DNA from: JAZKSG01 sp964384785 | GTDB lineage: Archaea > Thermoplasmatota > E2 > DHVEG-1 | Direction: 5' to 3' | Assembly: GCA_964384785.1 (NCBI GenBank) | Contig: CAYLLH010000010.1 | Span: 1-29,375 of the forward strand | Length of the DNA stretch: 29,375 bases | Shown: positions 14,707-23,351 of the stretch, in pieces | Position numbering within the stretch: the stretch's first letter is position 1 | How the letters are laid out: each line of letters starts with the position of its first letter | The notes under the pieces: model-generated | Databases searched by the model: none | What the model was told of the DNA's origin: nothing | The model's input: the letters and a program-made list of their open reading frames with translations, nothing else | Made by a program: the position numbers and the translations under genes

Positions 14707-15738
14707 TTATTTTTTCTTTCCTTTTATTTCATCAAAAACATATTCATCCCATTTTTTAAGACCAAGAACTACATCAAGTTCAACTGGTGTAATAACTGGT
14801 TTTTTAAACTGTCGGTAATCATCTATAGCTATACGAGGACAAGCTGTTGAAACAAAACAATCAAAACCTCTGAAACTTTCAAGATTAAATGGTGAAAAAA
14901 AATCTAACACTACAATATAGGCTTTTTTTCCGGATTTTTCAATTTTTTCTTTTAGTTTTTTTGCAAGACTATATCTTTGTTGGCCAGTTTTGTTACATAC
15001 AACTACTGCAAAAGTTTTCGCGTTTTTACAGTTAGCAATTGCCCCATAACGCTGACGAAGAACTGTATCTTTAATATTTTCAAGTTCCTCAGTTTTCACT
15101 AGTTTACTATACGGATCAAAAGAAATAATTGGTTTATCTGTTGAAAGTATTAAACCCAAGGGATGGAAAACACCGCTTCCAATATAGAGATATACATCTA
15201 TTTTTTCCCCTATTTTTTTTGCTGAAGAAAAATTACAACCAAGTATCTGACCTGGTGATTTAATCCGGCTGTCTCCTTTTTCTATAACTATATTAATATT
15301 GTTTTCTTCGAAAAAATTTTTAATTTTATCAATTTCATGTAAATGTTGAGCAGTAGTACACAAACCAACTGTTTTACCTTCAAGGTATTTTAATGTTTTT
15401 TTTAAGGATTCAGTTGCATCAGTTTTTGATTCAGCGTTAACAAAAAAATAAGGAATATTTTGTTTTTCAAAATCAGGAATCGATGTATGACCGATTTGAA
15501 CAACAGCATCAATATCAATATCAGAGTAATCATCTGGTTTTATTAGATCGCAGGCTCCAAAACAGGATTGTCCATGAATTAATATTTGAGAGTTTGTTCT
15601 CTCCTCAAAGTAATCTACGATTTTTTTTACCTGAGTTTTTAAACCCTCTGGAATCTGTAAAACCACTGTTTTGTAATCATTTTTATTTATTGATTTAATA
15701 ACGTTATCTAAATCTATTCTATATCCGATTAAATCCAA
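14707..15738 (-). CDS. dph2: 2-(3-amino-3-carboxypropyl)histidine synthase (diphthamide synthase), archaeal Dph2
   Basis: Performs the first step of diphthamide synthesis on the histidine of elongation factor 2, a non-canonical radical-SAM reaction that transfers the aminocarboxypropyl group of SAM. At 343 residues it has the usual length. The three cysteines that hold the 4Fe-4S cluster, one per domain, are C63 (FGACD), C168 (ILGCNFSSAKK) and C300 (STACPRIAIDDY), with the C-terminal PVITPVELD typical of the family. The start is TTG, with AAGGAT about a dozen bases upstream; the nearby ATG is out of frame. It lies 18 bases after the phosphotransferase/kinase gene and ends 10 bases from the convergent protease gene. 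Confidence 0.93.
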   Translation of the reverse strand: MDLIGYRIDLDNVIKSINKNDYKTVVLQIPEGLKTQVKKIVDYFEERTNSQILIHGQSCFGACDLIKPDDYSDIDIDAVVQIGHTSIPDFEKQNIPYFFVNAESKTDATESLKKTLKYLEGKTVGLCTTAQHLHEIDKIKNFFEENNINIVIEKGDSRIKSPGQILGCNFSSAKKIGEKIDVYLYIGSGVFHPLGLILSTDKPIISFDPYSKLVKTEELENIKDTVLRQRYGAIANCKNAKTFAVVVCNKTGQQRYSLAKKLKEKIEKSGKKAYIVVLDFFSPFNLESFRGFDCFVSTACPRIAIDDYRQFKKPVITPVELDVVLGLKKWDEYVFDEIKGKKK

Positions 15739-15756
15739 AGATAATCCATCCTTTTT

Positions 15757-17337
15757 TTATTTTATTTTGTCAAATATTTTAGATAATTTTTTTAGTTGAT
15801 ATTCAAAATCCTGGTCGGACACATCTACTTCTACAACAGATTCATGTTTGTAGGGTTCGAAACTATTTTTTTGTTTCTGATAGATTTCCCATCGTCCATC
15901 GGAGACTGTTTTTTTCTCCATGCGTTCATCAAGGTATTTTCTAACCAGATCTTCAGGCATCACAGTGTTTAAAATAACAAAATTTGAACCAACTTCATCT
16001 GCTGTTTCTTTTGCTTTATCTCTAAGATTTTGCTTTCGGAAAGTTGCATCTATTACAACATTTTTTCCATCTGATAAAAAATTCTTGGTTTTTTCAAATA
16101 TTTTATCATAAACTTTTTCCATGTTTTCAGGTGAATAGAGTCCTTTATTGTACTCTTCATAGTGATGTTCATATTTTCCTATATCAAAAATTTCTTTTCT
16201 TATTTCATCGGTGTTAAGTCTTTTTGCTTTATAATCAACACTTATTTTTCTTGAAAAAGTAGTTTTACCTGTACCTGTGAGTCCTGAAGTTATGAAAAGA
16301 GTTGTTTTTTTTGTTTTGATTTGATTTTTCATAAGATGTGCATAATAATTTGCTAATCTGAAATATTTGTTAGCAGTTTTTTTTAATTCTTTTTTTGTTT
16401 CTTCTTCAACATTTGGATCATCTAGTTGAAAACCAGTTACTTTCCCACGGACATATGCACGATAACACTTGTAGAAGTTTAAAACATCATAAATGTTTTC
16501 ATCTTTGCTTTTTTCTACATAACGTTCTATTAAATAACTTGAAAGATATGGGAAACCCTGAAAGTCTAAATCCATAGCTAGAAATCCTATATCACTGGCT
16601 ACATCACTAAAACGAAATCTTTTATTGAACTCTATACAGTCGAAGATACATATTCTGTTTTCTGTTAGAACTATGTTTCCAGTGTGCAAATCTCCATGAC
16701 AATCAAGAATACTACCCTTTTTGATTCTTTTATTGAAAACATTTTCTTTTTCTTCTAAAAAACGATTAGTAGTTTTTTTTATAAAATTAAATGTGTTCTC
16801 TGAGATTGTTTGATTTATTTTGTTTTCTGTTTGTTCAAAGTTTTCATCAGTGTTCTGCTTTATAGTTTCTATTTTACCGTATTTTTTTATTTCATCATTG
16901 GTTTCTTCTGAACTGTAAAACTCAACTAAGTTGTCAACTATTTTTTTTATTGTTTCCTCATCTAATTTACCTTTATGAAGAAGAGATGAAATTATTTTTT
17001 CTTGTGAGAATTCTTTCATTTTTACAGCATAATCAATGATTTCTCCATCTCCATCAATTCTTATTTGGTCATCTTTTTTTGTAATCGGAACTGTTTTTTT
17101 ATATATCTCTGGGCAGAGTCGTTTATTGAGTTTTAGTTCTTGTTCACAGAAATGTTTTCTTTTTTCAAGACTTGAAAAATCTAGAAAACCAAAATCTACT
17201 GGTTTTTTTATTTTATAAGCATAATCACCTGTTAAGGCTACATATGAAATATGAGTCTGTATGATTTTAACATTCTCTGGTTTTTCTTTGTAAGTTTCTG
17301 GTTTTTTTAATTCCTGTAAAAACTTTTTTTGATTCAT
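15757..17337 (-). CDS. Bifunctional aminoglycoside-phosphotransferase-like / P-loop kinase protein
   Basis: A 526-residue fusion. Residues about 25-290 are a choline/aminoglycoside phosphotransferase-type kinase domain, with the catalytic HGDLHTGN at 214-221 and the metal-binding D233 in IFDCIEF. Residues about 345-520 are a zeta-toxin/shikimate-kinase-like P-loop ATPase, with Walker A GLTGTGKT at 352-359, LNTDEIRKEIF, and VVIDATFRK. This two-domain arrangement is known in bacteria and archaea (COG2187 plus COG0645); the substrate is unknown and antibiotic resistance should not be assumed. It is the upstream partner of dph2 and may share its transcript. Confidence 0.85.
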   Translation of the reverse strand: MNQKKFLQELKKPETYKEKPENVKIIQTHISYVALTGDYAYKIKKPVDFGFLDFSSLEKRKHFCEQELKLNKRLCPEIYKKTVPITKKDDQIRIDGDGEIIDYAVKMKEFSQEKIISSLLHKGKLDEETIKKIVDNLVEFYSSEETNDEIKKYGKIETIKQNTDENFEQTENKINQTISENTFNFIKKTTNRFLEEKENVFNKRIKKGSILDCHGDLHTGNIVLTENRICIFDCIEFNKRFRFSDVASDIGFLAMDLDFQGFPYLSSYLIERYVEKSKDENIYDVLNFYKCYRAYVRGKVTGFQLDDPNVEEETKKELKKTANKYFRLANYYAHLMKNQIKTKKTTLFITSGLTGTGKTTFSRKISVDYKAKRLNTDEIRKEIFDIGKYEHHYEEYNKGLYSPENMEKVYDKIFEKTKNFLSDGKNVVIDATFRKQNLRDKAKETADEVGSNFVILNTVMPEDLVRKYLDERMEKKTVSDGRWEIYQKQKNSFEPYKHESVVEVDVSDQDFEYQLKKLSKIFDKIK

Positions 17338-17407
17338 AACTGGTTTTGGTGAAAATGTTGATCATTATAAAAAGTTTTAGTGAAAAAAAAAATAGATAAT
17401 TCATTTT

Positions 17408-18661
17408 TTAGAAAAATGTTAAAACAATTATTATATGAAACACAAGAAGGCTTAAAGCAGCAGGTATAAAAACAGGGTACATTTTTGTAGTATCTGTTTT
17501 TAGATATTCACTACTTAGAATGTTACAGAGATGAATTGGTGAGATAAGATATCCTACAAAGGCACTCATAAATATTAGGCTTGCAAAACCTATGATTGTT
17601 AGATCGGTTGCTGGATAAAAAGGTGCTAAAAGCGGATAAGTTAAAGTTATACCTATCAATAGATAACCTGTTATTATACCCAGAAGTAATGGTAGAATTA
17701 TTATCATTAAAAGTATAGGTATATTAAAACTTTCAAGTGTAGAAAATATTGCTTGGTTGGATTGTGTGTATTCAAAGATTTTACGAAAAACCATTATTCC
17801 AATTATTACCAATGCAAATTTCCAGGTAATTGATTTTTTTAAAAGATTTTTATATTCATTTTTAGGGGTTTTTACTAAATATAAAAGAACTACTATACTT
17901 GTAGAAACACCAAGGATGAAACTTATTTCTAATGATATATTAAAGATGTAATGAAAAACTGCGAAAAATACTGGGATTATCGGTGGTAAAAGAAAAAGTA
18001 AGCCATGGCATTCTTTTTTTATACAGTCTAAATCAATTTTTTTAAGGGTTTTATTTTTTGTATTTTTTTTAACTGTAAGGGAAAGGATGATGAAACCTAA
18101 AATTACCATGAATATATAGGATAAAAAATTTCCTTTGATCAAATCTGTTACTTCGATTTCAGCTAGTTTAGCCATAGTTAAAATTGTGATACTTATTGGA
18201 TACACTGGAAACCAGATGTGCCTGAACCATATGTTGAAAAAATTTTTTTTATCTACATGCATGTTGTATTCATGACCTTCTTCCTGAACTACAGGTGCTG
18301 AAAATAATGCTCCACCCGGCACTGGCATAAGACCATATATTGCTGGTATTACTCCTATGGTTCCTCCTTTTGTGAATATCGTTCGGAGGCTGTCTATTAA
18401 TTTTGATATAGCTCCTGTTTTTTGCATCATTTTTGCAAGCATGTAGATAAGAGTCATTAATATAGTGAGTTCTAATGTGTCGATTAAGAATTTTTGGTCT
18501 TGTATTATTTCTTGAGGGAGTGTTGTAATATTAATTACATTTATAGAAAAAATTGCTAATATTAATGAACCTATGAGTAGAGCAAAACCAAAGTTTATTT
18601 TGAAGCGGATTAATAAAATTACTAGGAAAAACGCTATTAATACTCCGATTAGCTGCAACAT
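17408..18661 (-). CDS. DUF401 family integral membrane protein
   Basis: A 417-residue protein with about ten to eleven transmembrane helices and almost no soluble part. The signature AIYGLMPVPGGALFSAPVV near residues 106-124 and the IWFRHIWFPVYPI segment fit DUF401, a largely archaeal family of predicted transporters of the ion-transporter type. The middle PPIIPVFFAVFHY and late GFASLIFMSAFVGYLISPIH suggest two inverted halves. Substrate unknown. It sits 61 bases after the 144-residue gene and 70 bases before the phosphotransferase gene on the same strand; an operon is possible. Confidence 0.8.
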   Translation of the reverse strand: MLQLIGVLIAFFLVILLIRFKINFGFALLIGSLILAIFSINVINITTLPQEIIQDQKFLIDTLELTILMTLIYMLAKMMQKTGAISKLIDSLRTIFTKGGTIGVIPAIYGLMPVPGGALFSAPVVQEEGHEYNMHVDKKNFFNIWFRHIWFPVYPISITILTMAKLAEIEVTDLIKGNFLSYIFMVILGFIILSLTVKKNTKNKTLKKIDLDCIKKECHGLLFLLPPIIPVFFAVFHYIFNISLEISFILGVSTSIVVLLYLVKTPKNEYKNLLKKSITWKFALVIIGIMVFRKIFEYTQSNQAIFSTLESFNIPILLMIIILPLLLGIITGYLLIGITLTYPLLAPFYPATDLTIIGFASLIFMSAFVGYLISPIHLCNILSSEYLKTDTTKMYPVFIPAALSLLVFHIIIVLTFF

Positions 18662-18722
18662 TGTTTTTTGTGAATTAAAAGAAGGTTTAATAATCTATCT
18701 GGAAAAAAAATTAAAAAAAAAA

Positions 18723-19157
18723 TTATTTTTCTTCAAATTTTAGTGTTGAAGAAGTGTTCCACATTTTGTTAAAATCATTGTTTAGTTTTTCTACGATTTC
18801 TTTTTCTACAGTCCATACTCCAACTTCATCTTTTTTATATGGACCTGATAGTATCAAAACTCGGTCATCTCCAATGATATAGTTACCTTTAATCGCACCA
18901 TTGATTTTTGCATTTGTTCCCTTTAGATAGTTTTTATCTTTATACTGATTAACTAAAACAGGAACTCCTTCAGGTATTTCCCCATCCATCATGTATTCTG
19001 CCATGATACGTGGGTTTGCTATTTCTTTAAGACTCCATTCATCAGTATGTTTTGATGCAGGGGGTGCTCTTGATGTTTTTTTTAGTCCCATCTCTATTGC
19101 TATTGCTACTACAACTACGCCTATAGAAAAACCTAAAGCTAATGGTATTACATCCAT
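18723..19157 (-). CDS. Membrane-anchored protein with phospholipase-D-like tail (degenerate), unknown
   Basis: A 144-residue protein. Residues 3-24 (VIPLALGFSIGVVVVAIAIE) form one membrane anchor; the rest is soluble. The body, with NAKINGAIKGNYIIGDDRVL, ILSGPY and VGVWTVEKEIVEKLNNDF, resembles by eye the C-terminal half of phospholipase D-like/TrmB-type domains, but the catalytic HKD histidine is missing, so enzyme activity is unlikely. This family link is tentative. A purine-rich GGATGGAG site precedes the ATG. It may head the transcript that continues into DUF401, the kinase fusion and dph2. Confidence 0.65.
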   Translation of the reverse strand: MDVIPLALGFSIGVVVVAIAIEMGLKKTSRAPPASKHTDEWSLKEIANPRIMAEYMMDGEIPEGVPVLVNQYKDKNYLKGTNAKINGAIKGNYIIGDDRVLILSGPYKKDEVGVWTVEKEIVEKLNNDFNKMWNTSSTLKFEEK

Positions 19158-19318
19158 GAATACTCCATCCTCAAATCCTAAGCCTATAATCTATATTATA
19201 TAAGGTGGATATAATAGTTTTGTTGTTTTTTAAATATTAAGGGTAACCTTTATTTTAAATAGCGTTATTACGGTGCAGCCAGAAGATTACATTTATTTCT
19301 GTCAGGGAGAAAAATTTT
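19158..19318. promoter_or_regulatory. Divergent promoter region, nadA (+) and 144-residue gene (-)
   Basis: For the minus gene, TTATATAA (19203 down to 19196) is a good TATA box with a start near 19175. For nadA two candidates are visible, TTTAAATA (19229-19236) and TTTTAAATA (19253-19261), giving leaders of roughly 60 or 35 bases; GGGAGA lies about ten bases before the ATG. No operator or riboswitch was recognised. Confidence 0.5.
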
Positions 19319-20236
19319 ATGGAGAAAAAAGAAGTAATCGATGAGATTAATAAACTCAGAGAACAGCATAATGCTGTTATTCTTGCTCATAATTATCAAA
19401 TTCCAGATATTCAAGATGTTGCAGATCTTGTAGGTGACTCCTTGGATCTTGCTAAAAAAGCAACAAAAACTGAGGCTGATGTTATTGTTTTTTGTGGTGT
19501 AGATTTTATGGCAGAAGCAGCAAAGATTCTTAACCCTGATAAAAAAGTGATTATACCCGATGATGATGCTTGTTGCCCTATGGCTGCTATGGTCACACCA
19601 GAAAGTCTTAGAGAGAAAAAACAAGAATATCCTGATGCAGAAGTAGTGGCATACATCAATACTACAGCAGATGTTAAAGCTGAAGCAGATATTTGCTGCA
19701 CTTCTTCAAATGGTGTTCAAGTAGTGAAAAGTCTGGATGCTAAACAAATTATTTTTGTACCTGATAAAAACCTTGGAAGTTATATAAAAAAACAAGTTGA
19801 AAATAAAGAGACGATTCTTTGGGATGGATTTTGTGCCACCCATGATAACATAACAAAGAATCATATTGAAAAGTTGAAATCTCGTTATCCTCATGCAGAA
19901 GTTCTGGTTCATCCTGAATGCAAACCTGCGATAGTAGAACTTGCAGATTATGCTTATTCTACTAATGGCATGGTTAATCATGCGAAAGATTCAGATAAAA
20001 AAGAATTTATAATTGGTACCGAAAAAGGACTTTGCTATCGTCTTAAAAAAGAAAACCCTGACAAAGAATTTTATCCAATAGATATAGCGGTTTGTCAGAA
20101 TATGAAAAAAATCAATTTAGAAAAAGTTTTAAAAGCTCTTCAGAATCTTGAACCAGAAGTAATACTTCCAGATAAAATCATGAAGGAAGCAAAACAACCT
20201 TTAGAACGTATGATGAAAGTAGGAAGAGGAGACTAA
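19319..20236 (+). CDS. nadA: Quinolinate synthase A
   Basis: Condenses iminoaspartate with dihydroxyacetone phosphate to quinolinate in de novo NAD synthesis. At 305 residues it is the short archaeal form. The three cysteines that hold its oxygen-sensitive 4Fe-4S cluster are C86 (ACCPMAAM), C172 (WDGFCATH) and C259 (AVCQNMK). Substrate-binding AHNYQ (23-27) and HPECKP are present. nadB and nadC are not in the window. The next gene, eight bases on, is an iron-sulfur scaffold, which fits NadA's need for a cluster. Confidence 0.96.
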   Translation: MEKKEVIDEINKLREQHNAVILAHNYQIPDIQDVADLVGDSLDLAKKATKTEADVIVFCGVDFMAEAAKILNPDKKVIIPDDDACCPMAAMVTPESLREKKQEYPDAEVVAYINTTADVKAEADICCTSSNGVQVVKSLDAKQIIFVPDKNLGSYIKKQVENKETILWDGFCATHDNITKNHIEKLKSRYPHAEVLVHPECKPAIVELADYAYSTNGMVNHAKDSDKKEFIIGTEKGLCYRLKKENPDKEFYPIDIAVCQNMKKINLEKVLKALQNLEPEVILPDKIMKEAKQPLERMMKVGRGD

Positions 20237-20244
20237 AAAAAATT

Positions 20245-20619
20245 ATGACTGATATGTACACAGAAAAAGTAAAAGAACATTTCAAAAATCCTCGTAATGT
20301 TGGAGAGATAAAGAATGCTAATGGTGTTGGCACAGTTGGTAATCCTACTTGCGGAGATGTTATGACGATATACCTAAAAATTAAAGATGAACGAATTGAA
20401 GATATCAAGTTTAAAACATATGGATGCGCAGCAGCTATTGCTAGTACCAGTATGACAACTGAGCTTGTTAAAGGTAAAACCATTGAAGAAGCGCTTAAGA
20501 TTACTCGTAATGATGTAGCTGAAGAACTTGGTGGTCTTCCAGATTATAAGATGCATTGTTCTAATCTTGCTACTGATGCTTTAAAAAAAGCAATTGAGGA
20601 TTATAGAAAAAAAAACTAA
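20245..20619 (+). CDS. iscU: IscU/NifU-type iron-sulfur cluster assembly scaffold
   Basis: A 124-residue scaffold on which Fe-S clusters are built before transfer to apo-proteins. The three cluster-ligand cysteines are C36 in NPTCGD (with D38, the residue that helps cluster release), C61 in YGCAAAIAS and C105 in MHCSNLA. No NifU C-terminal domains are present, so it is the IscU-like short form. No cysteine desulfurase lies beside it. It starts 8 bases after nadA and ends 3 bases before queD, so the genes are almost surely co-transcribed. Confidence 0.93.
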   Translation: MTDMYTEKVKEHFKNPRNVGEIKNANGVGTVGNPTCGDVMTIYLKIKDERIEDIKFKTYGCAAAIASTSMTTELVKGKTIEEALKITRNDVAEELGGLPDYKMHCSNLATDALKKAIEDYRKKN

Positions 20620-20622
20620 AAA

Positions 20623-21126
20623 ATGGGTAGGGTTTTGTTAAAAATGTTTGATGGTTATATTTATGTTGATGGTTGGAAAACAAAAATAAGGTTTTCTTCA
20701 GCTCATCTTATACCAGAATATAAAAAATGTGGAAGATTACATGGTCATACTTATGCGGTTCATGCGAAAGTTTATGGTGAACCTGATGAAAAGGGTATAA
20801 TTGTTGATTTTTCTGTTTTAAAAGCTAAACTTAAAGAAATCGTTGAAGAACTTGATCATAAAATTTTGATTCCTAAGGATAGTAGCCAGGTTGATCTTAG
20901 AGAGGATGAGGAAAGCGTTGAGATTAATATGCTTGATAAAAAATATGTTTTACCGGTTTCTGATTGTTGCATTCTATCTTTAGAATCTAGTTCTGCTGAG
21001 AATCTTTCAAGATATATTCTAAAACGAGTTATTGATAGTAATATTTTACCAGGTAATGTTAAAAAACTTGAGATTGGTGTTGATGAAGGTTTCGGTCAAG
21101 GTGCAAGGATTATAAAAGAATTATAA
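20623..21126 (+). CDS. queD: 6-carboxy-tetrahydropterin synthase (QueD type)
   Basis: Makes 6-carboxy-5,6,7,8-tetrahydropterin from dihydroneopterin triphosphate for the preQ0/archaeosine pathway. Zinc ligands are H28 (FSSAH), H40 and H42; the nucleophile is C36 in CGRLHGH, the C-x3-HGH spacing that marks QueD rather than PTPS-III. The ELDHK and SAENLSRYIL motifs also fit. The 167-residue protein has a longer insert (about 88-115) than E. coli QueD. Met 8 (base 20644) is an alternative start; no ribosome-binding site distinguishes them. Confidence 0.9.
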   Translation: MGRVLLKMFDGYIYVDGWKTKIRFSSAHLIPEYKKCGRLHGHTYAVHAKVYGEPDEKGIIVDFSVLKAKLKEIVEELDHKILIPKDSSQVDLREDEESVEINMLDKKYVLPVSDCCILSLESSSAENLSRYILKRVIDSNILPGNVKKLEIGVDEGFGQGARIIKEL

Positions 21127-21148
21127 AAAAAAGGATTAAAAAATTTTT

Positions 21149-21853
21149 ATGAAAAAAGCGGTTTGTTTAATATCTGGCGGGCTTGATTCCTGTGTAACAG
21201 CCTTTACTGCTAAAAGTAAGGGTTTTGAGATTTATGCTCTTACTTTTTGTTATGGTCAGAAACATAGTAAGGAACTAATATCTGCTGAGAAAATCGCTGA
21301 GAATCTGGGTTGTGTTGATCATATTGTTTTTAATTTAGATCTTGATGTTTTTGGTGGTTCATCTCTTTTAGATGAAAAAATAGAAGTTGAACAGGATCAT
21401 AAACTAGATAGAATTGGTGAAGAAATTCCTTCCACGTATGTTCCAGCTCGTAACACGATTTTTTTATCAATAGCTCTTGCTTATGCTGAATCTTTAGATG
21501 CTGATGCAGTTTTTATTGGTGCCACATCTTCTGATTATTCTGGTTATCCGGATTGTCGACCCAGGTTTTTCAAAGCATTTCAAAAAATGGCGGATGTTGC
21601 TACAAAAAAAGGTGTAGAAGGTGGTTCTATTCAGATTAGAACTCCTTTGCTACGTTTAAGTAAAGATCAGATTATAAAAAAAGGTTTAAAACTTCAGGTT
21701 CCTTTTGAACATACATGGTCTTGTTACAAAGGCGAAAAAAAAGCATGTGGACGTTGTGATTCTTGTCTTCTTAGATTGAAAGGATTCAAAAAAGCAGATG
21801 CCGAGGATCCAGTAGAGTACAGTTATTACCCTGAATGGTATAAAAAAAAATAA
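21149..21853 (+). CDS. queC: 7-cyano-7-deazaguanine (preQ0) synthase
   Basis: Converts 7-carboxy-7-deazaguanine to preQ0 with ATP and ammonia; in archaea preQ0 is inserted into tRNA position 15 and becomes archaeosine. 234 residues. The PP-loop SGGLDS (9-14) is at the N-terminus, and the zinc site at the C-terminus has C192, C200, C203 and C206 (SCYKGEKKACGRCDSC). It lies 22 bases after queD. queE, the step between them, is not in the window. The gene ends 5 bases from the convergent signal peptidase. Confidence 0.95.
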   Translation: MKKAVCLISGGLDSCVTAFTAKSKGFEIYALTFCYGQKHSKELISAEKIAENLGCVDHIVFNLDLDVFGGSSLLDEKIEVEQDHKLDRIGEEIPSTYVPARNTIFLSIALAYAESLDADAVFIGATSSDYSGYPDCRPRFFKAFQKMADVATKKGVEGGSIQIRTPLLRLSKDQIIKKGLKLQVPFEHTWSCYKGEKKACGRCDSCLLRLKGFKKADAEDPVEYSYYPEWYKKK

Positions 21854-21858
21854 ATAAT

Positions 21859-22776
21859 TTAGAAGTATGGTGGTTTCTTTTCTTCTTCATCTGAAAGTGT
21901 TTTACCTTCGTATAGTCTACGTTTTTTTTCCATTGTTTTATGATCCTTCTTTTTAAAGTAATCATATAAATCTAAACCCACAGGGATAGAAATTAAAACA
22001 CCGATTAGAATAACTAAACATGTTATAGAATCAGAAGGAACATTTCCCACGGTGTTACCTCCACTGGTTATATCATTAAAAAACAAGTTTAGTGTTCCTA
22101 TCCAGGGTATTTCTCCTCGTGCTTTACCTGAAACCCAATCTACTTGAACAGGTTCTGAACATATTGCATATCTTCCATCCTGTATGGATTGATCTGCTAC
22201 ATGATTGTTATCACCCTTGGTTATAAATCCATCATGATCTGGTTTATAATTATTAATCCCTAATGATTGAATTGTTATAGAGCTTGCATCTTCTATATCA
22301 TATTCTTCTACCCAGTATTTTTTCTGACCATCAACAGTTCTTACATCAACCCAGCACATAGCTCTATGAATTATCTGATCACGGTTGTCTAATCCATATG
22401 GATGATAAACTATTACATCCCCATAATCACCGTAATAAAAATTATCTAGATCACCTTTGTTAGAAGAATAAGCTTGTGTTACTATATCACTTCTTTTTTC
22501 TGTTTTAACAAGAAGCACCATGTCTCCGGCGTCAATATAACCATATCTTCCAAATCCTTCTTCACCAGGATGCATCATACTACCAGATTCAATTGCAACC
22601 ATTGGTGCACCAAACCATTGACCGGTGTAAGCCCATAGAGACGTTAAAAGAATCAATACAAGAAAAAAAGCAACAAAAATATCTCTTAATAATGCTATTG
22701 TATTATTTTCTGTTTTCCAGAATTTCATGAATTTTTTTTTGAAATCACATAATGAATTTTTTAAAGGACAACTCAT
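21859..22776 (-). CDS. Signal peptidase I, archaeal Sec11-like
   Basis: Removes signal peptides from exported proteins at the outer face of the membrane. A membrane helix at 28-48 is followed by the catalytic serine in ESGSMMHPG (S66), histidine H137 in IIHRAM in place of the bacterial lysine, and the acidic GFITKGDNNHVADQ region (D189, D195). Ser/His use marks the archaeal/ER type. At 305 residues it is longer than most Sec11 enzymes because of an insert between about 85 and 130, a second membrane helix (about 249-268) and a charged tail. GGTGAAAG precedes the ATG. Confidence 0.92.
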   Translation of the reverse strand: MSCPLKNSLCDFKKKFMKFWKTENNTIALLRDIFVAFFLVLILLTSLWAYTGQWFGAPMVAIESGSMMHPGEEGFGRYGYIDAGDMVLLVKTEKRSDIVTQAYSSNKGDLDNFYYGDYGDVIVYHPYGLDNRDQIIHRAMCWVDVRTVDGQKKYWVEEYDIEDASSITIQSLGINNYKPDHDGFITKGDNNHVADQSIQDGRYAICSEPVQVDWVSGKARGEIPWIGTLNLFFNDITSGGNTVGNVPSDSITCLVILIGVLISIPVGLDLYDYFKKKDHKTMEKKRRLYEGKTLSDEEEKKPPYF

Positions 22777-22803
22777 CTTTCACCACATAAGATAAACATT
22801 TTT

Positions 22804-23316
22804 TTAGATTTTGGTTTTTTTTCCAACAACTTTTTTTGTTTCAGTTCCACAAACCGGGCAGATATCTACATCTTTTTTAAATTTTTTACCGCAGCCTTGA
22901 CATCGTGTTTCCCATTTAAATTTTTCTTTAATTCTTCTTTGATTAATGTTTTGATATTTAATTTTGAGATGCTCTGCGATATTTTGTATAGAGAAGTCAT
23001 CTGTTAAAATAATTACATTATATTTATCATTTTTTAGCTGTAAACCCAAAGCTAATAGTTCAATATCAGGTTCTGAAACTCTATTTTTTTCACCTAATTT
23101 TTCACTATTTGTTTTGATTTCTTTTACATATTTTTTTTCTGGTTTAATAATTTTTAATCCTTTTTCTTTTAAATATTGAAAATTTCTGTAATCTTGTCCA
23201 CCAGGTTTTAACTCATCAGCGACTTCAGGTGTGGTAGCCACCATTGCTTCCTTTAAATTAGGAAGTCTTCCTGATAGAATAGCAGAGGTATCTATTATAA
23301 AGATATCTTTTGACAT
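22804..23316 (-). CDS. nob1: Nob1-type PIN-domain endoribonuclease with zinc ribbon
   Basis: Matures the 3' end of 16S rRNA by cutting at site D in pre-30S particles. A PIN domain (about 1-130) carries the acidic metal ligands in IIDTSAIL (D9), SEPDIELLALG and ILTDDFSIQN. The C-terminal zinc ribbon is CQGC at 139-142 and CPVC at 153-156. Length 170 and this domain order fit archaeal Nob1. It sits 35 bases after hisS and 27 before the signal peptidase, probably in one transcript. Confidence 0.92.
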   Translation of the reverse strand: MSKDIFIIDTSAILSGRLPNLKEAMVATTPEVADELKPGGQDYRNFQYLKEKGLKIIKPEKKYVKEIKTNSEKLGEKNRVSEPDIELLALGLQLKNDKYNVIILTDDFSIQNIAEHLKIKYQNINQRRIKEKFKWETRCQGCGKKFKKDVDICPVCGTETKKVVGKKTKI

Positions 23317-23351
23317 AGTTCTAAATAAGTTTTCTTTTTTTGATTGTTTTT

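Noticed and set aside
15757..17337. Aminoglycoside resistance gene
   Set aside because: The domain family is broad, and this fusion has no evidence of drug substrates; archaeal ribosomes and gene context do not support that role.
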